DNA from: Megalonaias nervosa
Lineage: Eukaryota > Mollusca > Bivalvia > Unionida > Unionidae
DNA length: 64,000 nucleotides
NCBI GenBank assembly: GCA_016617855.1
Contig: JAECUM010096251.1
Coordinates: 52,490 to 116,489 of the forward strand
Direction: 5' to 3'
The notes beneath the pieces were generated by a model. That model saw only the letters and a list, made by a program, of their open reading frames with translations, was not told the DNA's origin and ran no database searches. Below are positions 34,202-44,094 of the stretch, one piece after another. The position numbers and the translations under genes are program-made. Each line of letters opens with the position of its first letter. Positions within the stretch are counted from its first letter, which is position 1.

Positions 34202-34765
34202 TCACCATGTTCTTACTTTTTCAATAATTCCTTTCTTCTTCTTCTTTTCTTTGTTAGGAATCCAGTCAGGATGTCCCAGAGCTCTAAACTTTTCCTGTAC
34301 CTTCATCCAGTTCCTGTTTAGTCTTTCAAACTCTTCTTTTCTCTTGATGTTTTCTTTGTCCTTTCTTTCTTTTGTCCAGGTCTCTTTTATTTTCCTCACT
34401 TCTTCTTTCATTACCTTTATCATGATGTCTTCGCCTTTCTTTAAATTGTCTAAGCCTTTTTTGACAAAATACCACTCAGTTAAATGGAATATGTCTTCCA
34501 AAAAACATCTCACTTTGATAACAATATCAAGAACCTGCTTCAAGGTTCCCACTCTTACATATTTAGGATGGATGAAGCCTCTCAACTTCTCCACTTCCTC
34601 TATCATCCATTGTAATTCAAAATTAGCTGCTTTCAGACTGTTCACCAAGTCTAGGCTACCTGGGAACCTCCATTCCTTTTCAAGCCTTTCCAGCACGTAG
34701 GCTCCATCCATCATCCAGTACCAACTGTCTTTCAATTTGTTGAACAAGTGTATGTTGCCAGTCAT
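34202..34765 (-). CDS. Charged coiled-coil accessory protein
   Basis: 187 aa from ATG 34765. An upstream ATG at 34843 lies before the TATA box (near 34812) and so would not be in the transcript. The protein is rich in Lys/Glu and Trp, with long helices (KEEVRKIKETWTKERKDKEN) and a basic C-terminus (NKEKKKKKG). Family not recognised. It is transcribed toward the left end and has the promoter and stem-loop modules shared with the genes at 35.5, 36.4 and 52.6 kb. Confidence 0.6.
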   Translation of the reverse strand: MTGNIHLFNKLKDSWYWMMDGAYVLERLEKEWRFPGSLDLVNSLKAANFELQWMIEEVEKLRGFIHPKYVRVGTLKQVLDIVIKVRCFLEDIFHLTEWYFVKKGLDNLKKGEDIMIKVMKEEVRKIKETWTKERKDKENIKRKEEFERLNRNWMKVQEKFRALGHPDWIPNKEKKKKKGIIEKVRTW

Positions 34766-34806
34766 TTTATGTTCTGTGTTGAATGGCGCGAATGACGAGC
34801 GTTCTG

Positions 34807-34846
34807 CTTTATATCCCTGGAGCACGGACGTGAACGAAAACATCCC
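34807..34846 (-). promoter_or_regulatory. TATA promoter module, copy 1
   Basis: Reads GGGATGTTTTC, CACGTCCGTGC, then GGATATAAAGC on the minus strand. The same three blocks occur at 36.07-36.10 and 36.82-36.86 kb, each upstream of an accessory gene. Confidence 0.7.
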
Positions 34847-34854
34847 TTACACTC

Positions 34855-35250
34855 ACTTCACATACTATAGACTATCCTCACCAACGAACAAGGAAGCATA
34901 AAACACACACCTATATACTATCCTCACCAACGAACGAGAAAGCATAAAACACACCCATATACTATCCACACCAACGACGGAAAACGCACAAATCACACAA
35001 ATATACTATCCTCACCAACGAACGAGCAAGCATAAAACACACAAATATACTATCCACACAATCGAGATGAGAAGAAAAAAACACAAATATACTATCCACA
35101 CAATCAGAATGAGACGCAAAAACACACAAATATACTATCCACACAATCGGGATGAGAAGAAAAAACACATCTCTCTACTATCCTCACCAACGAACGAGAA
35201 AGCAAAAAACATACACCCATATCTACTATCCTCACCAACGAATGCGCATG
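34855..35250. repeat. Minisatellite of ~40-57-bp unit
   Basis: About eight units containing ACTATCCTCACCAACGAACG or its variants, noncoding, inside element 2. Confidence 0.85.
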
Positions 35251-35251
35251 C

Positions 35252-35406
<155 letters not shown>

Positions 35407-35494
35407 AGTAAAGGAGTGAGTGTTTATAGTCACACTACTCTACATTCACACGAATTGGCAAATTGAATAGTTGCTCTTTTCTAGAGATCTGGCT

Positions 35495-35510
35495 AGCCCT
35501 GAGAAGGGCT
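35495..35510 (-). terminator. Histone-type stem-loop, copy 2
   Basis: On the minus strand AGCCCTTCTCAGGGCT is a perfect 6-bp stem with a 4-nt pyrimidine-rich loop. It is followed by CTAGAAAAGAGC (purine-rich) and then ACTATTCAATTTGCCAA. It lies about 30 bp past the stop of the gene at 35540. Confidence 0.6.
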
Positions 35511-35539
35511 GGGTTTTTTTTTTAGAACTTCAAATGCAC

Positions 35540-36032
35540 CTAGCTAATGGTGACACCTTCCTGGCCTGGCACCACACACGCAACGTCTGCTCCAGTCATT
35601 CTCCCAATTGACACGAGTGGTTGGGAGAGCAGACGGGGCTTGAGTGGCTTCACTATCCCACTCCTCTGTTTGTAGAATAGTGATGACTTGCTGTTCCCTC
35701 TGTCCTCTGTGCCAGACCCGGGGATGATGATGATGTTCTGGCCTCCTTGTCTCCTCTGCACGTTGTACTGCTTGTAGCTGTGGTTGAGGTGGTCGTACTG
35801 TCTGTGGAGGTGTCCTCATTTCTGGCTTCACCTCACACTGAGGTCTCATGAAGAGGTGAGGCAGGATCTTTTCCTTCTCCATTTCTTTCTTTTTCTTCTC
35901 CTCCTCTTCTATCCTGTCTTTCTCCTCTATGGCCTCCCTAGTCAGTTCGTCTAAAAGACACCTGGCATACTCTAGGTGTATTTGGAGTTCCAGTAGTTTT
36001 TGTAGTCTGCTACTCGTTTTTAAGTTGACGAG
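35540..36032 (-). pseudogene. Coiled-coil accessory protein, paralogue of the 36.4 kb gene
   Basis: The N-terminal part is a charged helix (KDRIEEEEKKKKEMEKEK); a second frame carries the C-terminal end. It begins next to the same GTTGACTCGTCAAC sequence as the 36.4 kb gene, but no ATG follows, and a frameshift lies near 35.70 kb. It shares promoter and 3' stem-loop with its neighbours, which points to duplication of a whole gene cassette. Function unknown. Confidence 0.5.
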
Positions 36033-36063
36033 TCAACGATGGTAGCCAGACTGACAATTGTGC

Positions 36064-36105
36064 CGCTTTATATACGTGAAGCACGGACGTGAAGGAAAAC
36101 ATCCC
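36064..36105 (-). promoter_or_regulatory. TATA promoter module, copy 2
   Basis: GGGATGTTTTCC, CACGTCCGTGC, then CGTATATAAAGCGG on the minus strand. Confidence 0.75.
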
Positions 36106-36347
36106 CTGACACCCAAATTTACCATCACATCAAACGCGTGGACCTAAAAGAAGAACTCACGTTGACTTTTTTACTTGTATACTTACAAACACAGACAGGC
36201 ACGATTGGACAAGACAGAGAAGACAAAGGGTGGATTTTTTTACTGACAAAAGAAACGAAGTGCTTATAGACACACTTCTATTTATTTTTTTTAAATTTTA
36301 AAAGTTTTGGCAAATTGAATGAATATGTATTTTCGAGAGTATTGGGT

Positions 36348-36363
36348 AGCCCTGAAAAGGGCT
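36348..36363 (-). terminator. Histone-type stem-loop, copy 3
   Basis: AGCCCTTTTCAGGGCT on the minus strand, directly followed by ACCCA, as at metazoan histone mRNA cleavage sites, then CTCGAAAATAC and TATTCATTCAATTTGCC. Confidence 0.65.
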
Positions 36364-36398
36364 CTTTTTTTTGTTAACGGGAGTGATGGCAATCTTTT

Positions 36399-36773
36399 TT
36401 ACTGTCTAAGATTGGGTACCCGTCTGGCGGCAGGCTTTCTTATACGATACAGTCTGCTTCTGCGGAAAGAGAAAGAGAATTCTTTGGTGTCCACACGGCA
36501 GTCCACAAAACCTCTGTCTGGTTCTTGCTGCTGCTGCTGCTGTTGTTGCTGCTGTTGTTCTGCTCTCTGCTTCTTCTGAAGTCTGTACTTCTCAGTCCAT
36601 TCTTCTTGTTCTTTCTTAATTTCCTCTATAAAGCCTTCTTCTATTAGGTCTTGGGCTATGGATAACATCCTGACATTCTCTATCTCTTCAGATTTAGGAA
36701 TCAGGTTTAGCCTGACACGATGTAAATTGACGTAAGCTTCGTTCAGCTGGGCTAGTCTGGAAGGCATGTTCAT
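36399..36773 (-). CDS. Coiled-coil protein with polyglutamine run
   Basis: 124 aa from ATG 36773. N-terminal helices (MPSRLAQLNEAYVNLHRVRL), an acidic helix, an 11-residue Gln run encoded by a CTG/TTG-type repeat (about 36523-36559), and an Arg-rich C-terminus. Intact. It shares promoter and 3' modules with the genes at 34.2 and 35.5 kb. Function unknown; DNA or RNA binding is possible from the basic tail. Confidence 0.6.
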   Translation of the reverse strand: MNMPSRLAQLNEAYVNLHRVRLNLIPKSEEIENVRMLSIAQDLIEEGFIEEIKKEQEEWTEKYRLQKKQRAEQQQQQQQQQQQEPDRGFVDCRVDTKEFSFSFRRSRLYRIRKPAARRVPNLRQ

Positions 36774-36815
36774 AGGTTGACGAGTCAACAGTGGATGGTC
36801 AGACTAGAGAACAAC

Positions 36816-36859
36816 CCGCTTTTTATGGTTCAAACGCGGACGCGATAGAAAACATCCCT
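36816..36859 (-). promoter_or_regulatory. TATA promoter module, copy 3
   Basis: GGGATGTTTTC, CGCGTCCGCG, then CCATAAAAAGCGGG on the minus strand, about 45 bp ahead of the ATG at 36773. Confidence 0.7.
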
Positions 36860-37027
36860 ACTCGGTTTTAGTGTCGGAACTCTATGATAGCGAATGTCAT
36901 GGTGAGGGATAGAGAGAAGTCAGAGTATATATCCACCGTGTTTTTTTGAAAACAAACGACAGACGCATTTGTTTCAAAACACAACATTTTGTATTCAACT
37001 AACAAGTAACAAGTAACATCAAACAAA

Positions 37028-37585
37028 TTATTTTTGACAAGAATGACAACGTTGTGAAATCATGTGTGATTTCCATTGATGGTAGTTATGAGGCCATTGA
37101 TGTACACTACGTTTCCTAGCTAAAGACAAAAGATAACTATAATGGTCACAAAACCATCGATATACTTTCTCATCGTCTCTAGAAGAGTGACGATCAAAAT
37201 AAGTCACTAAATGTTCTAAAGGATATCCAAGACTGCGTTGATGAAGAAAATACACACAATATTGTCCACACACCATGGAATCTGCGCCTTGTAATTTCAC
37301 GTTATTGTATCGTGTCGTCTGGGCATTTCTTCTCATAAAGTCAATGATATCGTCTTCCAAAGGGGGTAATCCATACGAATCAAAATATTCCACACAATTC
37401 TCTTGAGGGAAGTAGACGGCAACCCAATGAGTTCCTGGAAGATGACTTTCGTCCGTGTTGATGACATAAGCTTGATGGTCTTGAGGTTTGCGATGAGGTA
37501 GTTCATCTTTAGCGCACACGACAGGATTCCAAGAAGCAGTATACGAACTATTGTGCAAAAGGTAATAAAGTTCCCAGGTATCCAT
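37028..37585 (-). CDS. PRO: Adenain-like cysteine protease
   Basis: 185 aa from ATG 37585, intact. Catalytic residues fit the adenovirus protease: H53 (PGTHWVAVY), D69 (EYFDSYG), Q99 (KLQGADS) and C106 (SMVCGQYC), with the expected 7-residue Gln-Cys spacing. It would cut capsid and core precursor proteins during particle maturation. It is the last of the structural gene block on the minus strand. Confidence 0.94.
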   Translation of the reverse strand: MDTWELYYLLHNSSYTASWNPVVCAKDELPHRKPQDHQAYVINTDESHLPGTHWVAVYFPQENCVEYFDSYGLPPLEDDIIDFMRRNAQTTRYNNVKLQGADSMVCGQYCVYFLHQRSLGYPLEHLVTYFDRHSSRDDEKVYRWFCDHYSYLLSLARKRSVHQWPHNYHQWKSHMISQRCHSCQK

Positions 37586-37682
37586 TTTTTGTTGTGTTTT
37601 TTTTTTTTTCACGGGTAATGATAAGTCATCAATTCAATTCTGACTTTTTGTTTGAAACGATCTGTCAAGTAGCCGTTTCTTC

Positions 37683-38099
37683 GCCTTGTCTCTGCACTCT
37701 GGACTAAGAGAGCTTCGATGGAGTGGTCAATGGAGGGCAGGAAAGATCACGCAAGCCTTTATACCACTCATGCAACACTGCTTCTTCTGAGATGAGACTC
37801 CAAGCTTCGTCCAGATACTAGTCCAATGTTTCTTCTTGACTCATTCCCAGACATTTCTAGTGTTGAATTTGACTCGAATGATCGTTTTGACATCCATAAC
37901 AATCTCTCTTACTCAATTCCGTAATTGCATCCGCTAGGTGTTTAGCAAAACAGGACACTAAATGTTGTTCTTGTTCTGGCCATCTGGACTTGACTACCTC
38001 GTCCTCTTTGTCTTGGTCTTGGGGTTCTGCTTTCACGCTATCCTCCCATTCCATGTCCAAAGATTCTCCACTGTTTAAAGACGGATAGGAGTCTTCCAT
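37683..38099 (-). pseudogene. Small Cys/His protein conserved in Polintons, two in-frame stops
   Basis: ATG at 38099, overlapping the end of the capsid gene by 25 bp. An acidic N-terminus is followed by CYGCQNDHSSQIQH, a short Cys/His motif I recognise from Polinton ORFs of unknown function. TAG at 37857-37859 and another TAG about 45 bp further on interrupt the frame, which stays open to about 37683. Confidence 0.65.
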
Positions 38100-39424
38100 T
38101 GTGTCTCATAGTCTAGAATGACTTCTCTCAAACTGTTGATATCTATGGTATTATCGAATTCAGCATACAGGATGACGTTGACCGTCTCAATGAGAGCTTC
38201 TGCAAACTGAAGTTCCACACGCAGATGACCGGATTTTATAGGGTGTAAATGTCCCTCGTCGCTGCCTTGGTCTGGAGTGAAATCAAAGGTCCACAAAGTG
38301 TAGCCTCCGACATAATCCTCGTACGAAATACCGTGAATGGCGTTGGTTCCTAGTTGCCCCGTAGCTTCGCACAGGGAAAAGTACAATCTCAAGTAATTCT
38401 TCTGGGCAAAGTTAGGTTCGAAGGGTCTGGTACACAAAGTCTTGCCATCGCGACTGACTTCGATCTTGGACACTCTGTAGTGCTTAAACTGGAAAGGATT
38501 TTGATCGTGGGCTCCGTTGAGGGCTGCATTACTGACTATGCCAACGATTAAACGTTTGGGTAACTGTCCTTGGAACAGATGATCTTCGATCTTGGATCTG
38601 AGTCCAGCAGCAATGGTAAATGGTTTCACCTCTACACGTCGTATCGGATATTTGGCGGTCAATCTGCTCAATGTGTGACTGATGTCGTTTCCCGCTTTAG
38701 GTAACACTTCTACACGACGCACGTAAAGTCTGGCTTCTTGGATGATGGTTTTGTACTCGTTGGCATGAGCCATCAAATGGAAAGCGACACTGCTGCGATT
38801 GAGTCTCAGGCGAATGTCCACTCCGTTCAGCAAATACTTGTCTTGCAACCACAAGTCCAAATGTAAACGATCCATCAGTTCTAATCTACGACCTTGCAGG
38901 ATTCTCCTTCGACGGTTGTTAATACCCACATTGTGAGGATTGTCATCAGCTGTCAAGGCTGTGTTGTTAAACGTGTCTTCACCTGCGGTGTCAGGTTTCC
39001 ATACCACGCAAGCATCCAGATGAGTGTTCTTGGCCTCTTTTCCGTACGTCAAAAGATTTTCTAGGTACGCTCGGTAAGGGTAAGTATCCATGCTACTGCT
39101 GACCAGTTTGCTATTCAAGTACAAATCCACTTCACTGAACAAGGAATGCATGAAATTGTTGACGGGAGCTACTCTGGCATCGGATCCCGGATTGGTGTTG
39201 TCGGTTTTGATCACTTTCAGTTTCAGGTACAAGTAACTGCTATTCAGATCGAGATAATCTTCTGGTTGCCCTTTGATTTCAAACTCGATGGGAGGTGAAT
39301 CCGTCAAAGAGGAGACGGGATGAAATTCGACCCATTGGGATTCTTGCATCGTCATCATGGTGGCTGGCATAGCAAACAGATCCAGTTCCGACTTGGAACA
39401 AGCACAAGACTCTCGGTGCATCAT
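38075..39424 (-). CDS. MCP: Major capsid protein, double jelly roll
   Basis: 449 aa from ATG 39424, intact. The opening (CSKSELDLF, WVEFHPVSSLTDSPPIEF) and internal blocks (VNNFMHSLFSEVDLYLN, YPYRAYLENLLTYG, LLNGVDIRLRL, YGGYTLW-like VGGYTLWTFDF) are the hallmark of Polinton/adintovirus major capsid proteins, which form hexagonal capsomers. An upstream TTG at 39445 is a less likely start. A TATA-like CCTATAAATG lies near 39600. This is the best preserved large gene of element 2. Confidence 0.95.
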   Translation of the reverse strand: MMHRESCACSKSELDLFAMPATMMTMQESQWVEFHPVSSLTDSPPIEFEIKGQPEDYLDLNSSYLYLKLKVIKTDNTNPGSDARVAPVNNFMHSLFSEVDLYLNSKLVSSSMDTYPYRAYLENLLTYGKEAKNTHLDACVVWKPDTAGEDTFNNTALTADDNPHNVGINNRRRRILQGRRLELMDRLHLDLWLQDKYLLNGVDIRLRLNRSSVAFHLMAHANEYKTIIQEARLYVRRVEVLPKAGNDISHTLSRLTAKYPIRRVEVKPFTIAAGLRSKIEDHLFQGQLPKRLIVGIVSNAALNGAHDQNPFQFKHYRVSKIEVSRDGKTLCTRPFEPNFAQKNYLRLYFSLCEATGQLGTNAIHGISYEDYVGGYTLWTFDFTPDQGSDEGHLHPIKSGHLRVELQFAEALIETVNVILYAEFDNTIDINSLREVILDYETQWKTPIRL

Positions 39425-39429
39425 TTTCT

Positions 39430-39868
39430 TTTTTTTAATAATCAAAAACGTCTAACTCTCGGAAGGTTTTTCTTTTCTTAGACCTTCCAGCTCTAGGGGT
39501 GTGAAGTCCTCTGAAGGGGTGTTTTCGTCGTCTTTTTCTGCCTTGTCCTTCCTGTGGTGTCAGGGAAGCAGGAATGCCTGACTCGGCATTGCCCAGGGCA
39601 TTTATAGGAGTTTCTCGGCGACCAAAAGGTCTTTGCCCGTTTGAAGCAAGACATTCTTGCCTGCTCTCAAGAAAGCTTCTTTGGAGTTTTGTTTGTCAAT
39701 GATGACATTTTGGAGAAATTCTTTACCTTGCGTCAACGCGGCATCTTTAAGGCGTGCAATCCCCGTGAAACCATCGGTTTCAAAACGGGAATTACTGTAC
39801 GAAAGGCCGATTTGAGCATATCACTTAAACCATGTCCTCGCTGTCGAGCGACTCCTTGGTACACAGGA
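39430..39868 (-). pseudogene. pX-like minor virion protein, frameshifted
   Basis: Begins at ATG near 39868 with YQGVARQRGHGL, then hydrophobic-basic helices (SAFRTVIPVLKP), a middle block in a second frame (FLRAGKNVLLQTGKDLL) and a very basic C-terminus in a third (GRKRRRKHPF). Two frameshifts (near 39740 and 39595) break it. Position between major capsid and penton genes is typical for the Polinton core/minor capsid protein. Confidence 0.65.
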
Positions 39869-39886
39869 CACATGACTGACAAAAAG

Positions 39887-40798
39887 TTAGAGTAATCGTT
39901 TTCGAAAATGGAGTTTCACTGTGACTTTGCCTTTGGTGAATGAAATATTTTGTCCCAGATCTCCTTTTATAGTAATGTTGACAGTGTCGAAATAAGACTT
40001 ACTGACGAGCAAATAGTGAGGATGTACAAATTGGCGGTGAACGTGATAGGTGTTTCCACCTTCCTCGTCAGGAACCGTGGCAGAATCCACTTTAAAAGGA
40101 ATGACACGCAGTAACGGTACGGAGGTGTGTCCCACCACGTTGTACTCCACCACATCGGAGTACACAAACATCAAATTCAGTCCTTGGTTCATTTCTACAG
40201 GGAATCTAAAATATCTCCCAAAATCTGAGTTACTGGTCACGGCTGGTATTTCGTTTGCAATCTTGATCAAATTGGGGTCTCCACCCAAAATGTCATACAA
40301 TTCAGGACAAAATGTAATGGCCAATACTTTGTCCTCAGAAAACTTGATGAGTAGGCGACGAGATATTTTGTGGTAATCAATTGTGACACTTTTTCTGGTT
40401 TTCTCCAAGACTTTACCAAACATGAAATTGAACCTGTCAGCAAGGGTGTTCACCAAATGTTGACCACTAAAACAATAGCCCACAGGAATTTTCAACAGAT
40501 AAGTGGTTCGTTTAGTTTTGGGGCCTTGTGATTTCATACAGTCAGCTATACTGTTACGTTCATCCAAGGCTTGTTGTACTTGTTCGTCATGAACTTCTAC
40601 CGTAAAGGTGTTTTGATTTTCGATGATGTTTTTGATTTGTATAGGATGAATCATTTCAACTAAAGCCACTTCCCAATAGGCTTCGAGATCCAATTCGATG
40701 GCATGAGGTAATCTGGCCGTCTAACAGCACAAAGTGTTATTGGGAAACACCTCCATGGAACTGTCACTGGGTAACGTTAAGTAAAATTTGTTGTTCAT
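39887..40798 (-). pseudogene. mCP: Penton-like minor capsid protein, one in-frame stop
   Basis: The natural start is ATG 40798 (MNNKFYLTLPSDSSM); a TAG near 40722 interrupts it before the WEVALVEMIHP block. Downstream motifs are LLKIPVGYCFSGQHLV, LLRVIPFKVDS and VHRQFVHPHYLLVS, followed by a basic end. This is the single-jelly-roll vertex protein of Polintons. Its ATG overlaps the stop of the upstream membrane-protein gene (ATGA). Confidence 0.9.
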
Positions 40799-41199
40799 AA
40801 TTCCACAGTTCTAGTGTCCGAGGAGTCACTGGAAGTCAAAGGAGTGTCTAAAAAAGGATTGTTGTGATTGGATTGGTGACTAACGTTGGACGCAAGGCCC
40901 CCGTTGTTGTTGTTATTTCCGTTGGACGAATATTTCAGAGACGGATTGGGAAGAAGGTAACCAATGCAACTGCTGAGTAAAATAGTCCACAAATATTTGT
41001 CTCCTTGTTGCAAACTCAAATTGGCAATGGCAGCACCGATGACACAATATACCACAAAGATTTGGCAGAAAAAGACGATTTGCGTTTTAGGCACACGTTC
41101 TCCACACCACACCCACAAGGGTTGCTTTTGTAGATCTTGCACAGAAGAACTGGGCGACGGAGTGGTCACTGTAGTAACTGAGGCTGTGTTGAAGGGCAT
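40795..41199 (-). CDS. Two-TM membrane protein conserved in Polintons
   Basis: 134 aa from ATG 41199, intact. WCGERVPKTQIVFFCQIFVVY and LWTILLSSCIGYLLPNPSL mark two membrane segments (about residues 38-60 and 68-88), then an Asn/Ser-rich tail. I recognise the block around GERVPK and LLPNPSL from Polinton ORFs; function unknown, possibly virion membrane or assembly. TATA-like CTATAAAAAGAAG lies directly upstream. Confidence 0.75.
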   Translation of the reverse strand: MPFNTASVTTVTTPSPSSSVQDLQKQPLWVWCGERVPKTQIVFFCQIFVVYCVIGAAIANLSLQQGDKYLWTILLSSCIGYLLPNPSLKYSSNGNNNNNGGLASNVSHQSNHNNPFLDTPLTSSDSSDTRTVEL

Positions 41200-41204
41200 G
41201 ATGG

Positions 41205-42289
41205 TCACTTCTTTTTATAGTCGATGAGTTGCGAAGCGTCGATCCAAGAGTCAAAACTGGGAGGATATCCTTTCCAACGTACTTTGACTTCTTTGACACG
41301 TTTCCTTCCTTCTTCACGAGTTCTTCGATCGAGAATGCTTTCGATCTCGTACACGTCGTCTTCTTTTTTGGTCACACGTTGTAACTCGGGCAAGTAAAAC
41401 GTTCCTTTGAACACTTCCCCGTTCATGTCTTCCAATTTATAGACGGGAGGATGACGGCCACGCACACGTTCGGTGACACGAAACAATTCGGTGGTCCAAT
41501 TGGGTAAGTAACCTTTGTCGAAAGTGCCTTTGGTTTTGCCAATGCGTACCCAATCTCCTGATGCCAACACTCCACCTTTCGTGGGGACAGGCCCTCGAAG
41601 ACGGTCACTTCGTTGTCGGGAGTCACTTCTTGGGGGGCACACACTATACTCCGATGGTAAGATTGATTGTACGATTGGACAAGGTGTGGCAAGACGTCGA
41701 TGTACTTGAGAGTGTGTTGATGCGTAAAATATTTCCACATGCGTTCTTTCAAGGTGCGTTGCAAACGTTCCACGATGCTAGCTTTGGTTTCGGGATTCTC
41801 GGTGGTGAAAAAATGAATGTCACGTTTCTTTAATTCTTTTTGGAAAGCTTGGTTTATAAATTCGGTGCCTTTGTCAGTTTGCCATCGAAGAGGGTGACGC
41901 CCACTTTGTTTCAACACCAGTTGCAGGGCTCGCACTAACTCACTGCTCGATTTGGAAGTCAATGGCACGACCCAAGCAAATTTGGAAAAGACGTCGATGA
42001 CACAAAACAAATATTTGTAGCCACGATTGTAGGTGGCTAAATGAGAGACATCGGCTAAATCGGCTTGCCATTGGTGATCGATACCCTCTACTTGGGTGCG
42101 ACTTCTGGAAAATTTTCGTCGAATGGGTTTGTGTAAGGTGTACGTGGCTTGTTCTTGTAACCAGCGTTGCACATGAGGTAAACGGATACTTTTCAGTCGA
42201 GTTTTGGCAGCACGATACAATTTCTGAACTCCTCCGTAACCTGTGGGATGGGATGGATCGTAGTAAATGCTGGCTAACACCTTCTCCAT
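41205..42289 (-). pseudogene. INT: Integrase with C-terminal chromodomain, frameshifted
   Basis: ATG 42289. The rve core has D77 (WQADLAD), D139 (QTDKGTEF) and E174 (SIVERLQRTL), spacing D-35-E. One frameshift near 41.60 kb separates it from the C-terminal part, which ends in a chromodomain-like block (YEIESILDRR, VKVRWKGYPPSFDSWI). The enzyme makes the 6-bp target duplication seen at the ends of the element; the chromodomain may steer insertion to modified histones. Confidence 0.93.
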
Positions 42290-42292
42290 GTT

Positions 42293-42966
42293 TTAATAAG
42301 TGATCCAATCTTCACTGATGCTACTCTGAATGGGACGAGGGGGTGGTTTAGAAACGGTTTTACATGTCCGATGTGCCACGGGTGTAGAAGTGGAAGGTAG
42401 TGGTGGTGGTGGTGGTAATGGAATGGCTTTGGTCTTCTTTTATTTTTCACTTCTGCTTTCCCTTCTTTCTTTTTCACTTCTGTCGAAGGAGGAGTGGACA
42501 TCATCTTTTTAACCCAAGCTTTAAGTTCTCGTTACGGTGTAGGGGAAGGGGTCAACAAGGACGCTGCAATATTACTAGGGATGGGAGCTGCTGACGGTGT
42601 TTGAAAGACTTCTCTTGCCTCTTCTTCCTCAGGCAACCGTGGGGCTGACTCTGTCTTGACCACTGGGAGTAGTAGTGGTGGTGAACTTTTCATCAAGGCC
42701 TTAAAATCTTTCAGAGCGGGTTGAGCTGTTTCGTCTAAAGCTTTTTGGTGAAAGAGTTTCAGTCGTTGCAACAACTGACCGTACCGTTGCGATTTTTCCG
42801 TTTCTGACAAATCGCTGCGATCCATCAACGATTGCAATTCGTGTTGTAACTGGGACATTTCGGTCAAATGAGGATTGGGAGGTAAATGTGTGGTTCGTTG
42901 TTCTTGCCAACGATGGTATTCCGTCCATCGTTTGTAAGGGACTAAAGCTAGTTTTCGTCCTTCCAT
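42293..42966 (-). pseudogene. Polinton hypothetical protein upstream of integrase, two breaks
   Basis: ATG 42966. The N-terminal block KLALVPYKRWTEY and helices (SETEKSQRYGQLLQRLK) match a Polinton ORF type of unknown function; a proline-rich middle follows and an acidic-aromatic end (EDWITY). TAA at 42532-42534 lies in frame, and a frameshift is needed near 42.40 kb. The end sits 3 bp ahead of the integrase ATG. Confidence 0.65.
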
Positions 42967-43031
42967 CAGATTTCAAGGATCACGTCTGAGATCTTTTGAC
43001 TCCAGTGTCCTCCTTTTATCTTCTTGGTCTT

Positions 43032-43445
43032 TTATCTTGGAATTAGGGCGGGTATAATATGTCCCATGGCACTCAGTATAGGTTTCGCTACATTGGTAAT
43101 AAGTCCTAACAGGGGTAAAAATCCTCCGCGTTGCACCAACATCTTTTTCTTTTGACGAATGGGTATTTTCTTTTGGTCCATTTGGCGAAGAACGTGTCGA
43201 TGTTTGGCTAAGAAATTTTTCTGATGCTTAGTCAAAGGTATTGTGCTTTTCAAGACGTTCAGACAACATTCGCTCACCATATCGATGACATCTTTGGAGG
43301 CAGTTTGAATGAGTTGTTTTCGCATGGGTGGAGGAGCTTTGGACAGGACAGACAACATGTCCCAATGTTTGACTAAACGAGGAGGTAGTCCTTTCCTTTT
43401 CTTTCCTTTGGGGGTAGAAGAGGAATGTCTTTTGCGGGGTGACAT
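43032..43445 (-). CDS. Basic core protein with ECCLNVLK motif
   Basis: 137 aa from ATG 43445 (MSPRKRHSS). A very basic N-terminus is followed by a helical domain (SECCLNVLKSTIPLTKHQKN), a Lys-rich helix (KKKMLVQRGG) and a hydrophobic tail (GGFLPLLGLI). This arrangement recurs in Polintons; the GG before the hydrophobic end resembles an adenain cleavage region. Probably a DNA-condensing core or membrane-active protein. Upstream GGATAAAAGACC looks like its TATA box. Confidence 0.7.
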   Translation of the reverse strand: MSPRKRHSSSTPKGKKRKGLPPRLVKHWDMLSVLSKAPPPMRKQLIQTASKDVIDMVSECCLNVLKSTIPLTKHQKNFLAKHRHVLRQMDQKKIPIRQKKKMLVQRGGFLPLLGLITNVAKPILSAMGHIIPALIPR

Positions 43446-43530
43446 CTTTGTTTGTTGATTCCGGGACACACACCAAACATACACTAACGTCGATGACTTG
43501 TCACACGGTCTTTTATCCTTTTTTGGGAGA

Positions 43531-43728
43531 CTATCGCTTCGTGATAAAGGTAACGATGTGTTTTCCAAAATCGCCAAAGAATCCTCCTCTTTGGCGGATC
43601 CTCTTTTTCTTTGTACGAGTGTGTCTTTTCTGGGGGTGACGTCGATGTTTGGCTAAGCGGTTTTTCCCATGACGAGACTGTCATTTTCTTTTTCCTTTCT
43701 GGACAGGAGAACGACGATGAGGTGACAT
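43531..43728 (-). pseudogene. Small Arg/Lys-rich core protein, copy 2, in-frame TGA
   Basis: ATG 43728. Starts MSPHRRSPVQKGKRK, then TGA at 43681-43683 in frame, then a basic stretch (NRLAKHRRH) and a GGFFGDF end. It is a clear tandem copy of the gene at 43786. Protamine/pVII-like composition suggests DNA packaging. Confidence 0.6.
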
Positions 43729-43785
43729 CTTTCGGTGCACAAAAAAATACACTGACATCCATGGCCCGACATGCGTCTTTTTATC

Positions 43786-44037
43786 TTATTTTGTTTGGAG
43801 CCTGTCCTTTACCCTTGTGACAAATTTATCGGCTATCTTATCGAATTCAAGGAAAGGGCCAAAGAAACCTCCCTTTTGATGTCTTTTCTTTGGACGAGTG
43901 TGCCTTTTCAGAGAGTGACGTCGATGTTTGGCTAAGCGTTTCTTAGGATGACGTGACTGTCTTTTTCGTTTTCTTTTTCCTTTTTGAACCGAAGAAGAAC
44001 GACGATGGTAACGGTGTACACTTCTTGGAGGGGACAT
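43786..44037 (-). CDS. Small Arg/Lys-rich core protein, copy 1
   Basis: 83 aa from ATG 44037, intact. About 40% Arg+Lys+His in the first 60 residues (KRLAKHRRHSLKRHTRPKKR), then QKGGFFGPF, a GG-hydrophobic junction like its neighbours. Protamine- or pVII-like DNA-binding role inferred. TATA-like GTATAAAAAAGACC lies about 55 bp upstream. Confidence 0.65.
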   Translation of the reverse strand: MSPPRSVHRYHRRSSSVQKGKRKRKRQSRHPKKRLAKHRRHSLKRHTRPKKRHQKGGFFGPFLEFDKIADKFVTRVKDRLQTK

Positions 44038-44094
44038 CTTTGGGTGTGCAGCAGCACAAAAACACTAATCCGTATTGTTTGCCTCGGGTCTTTT

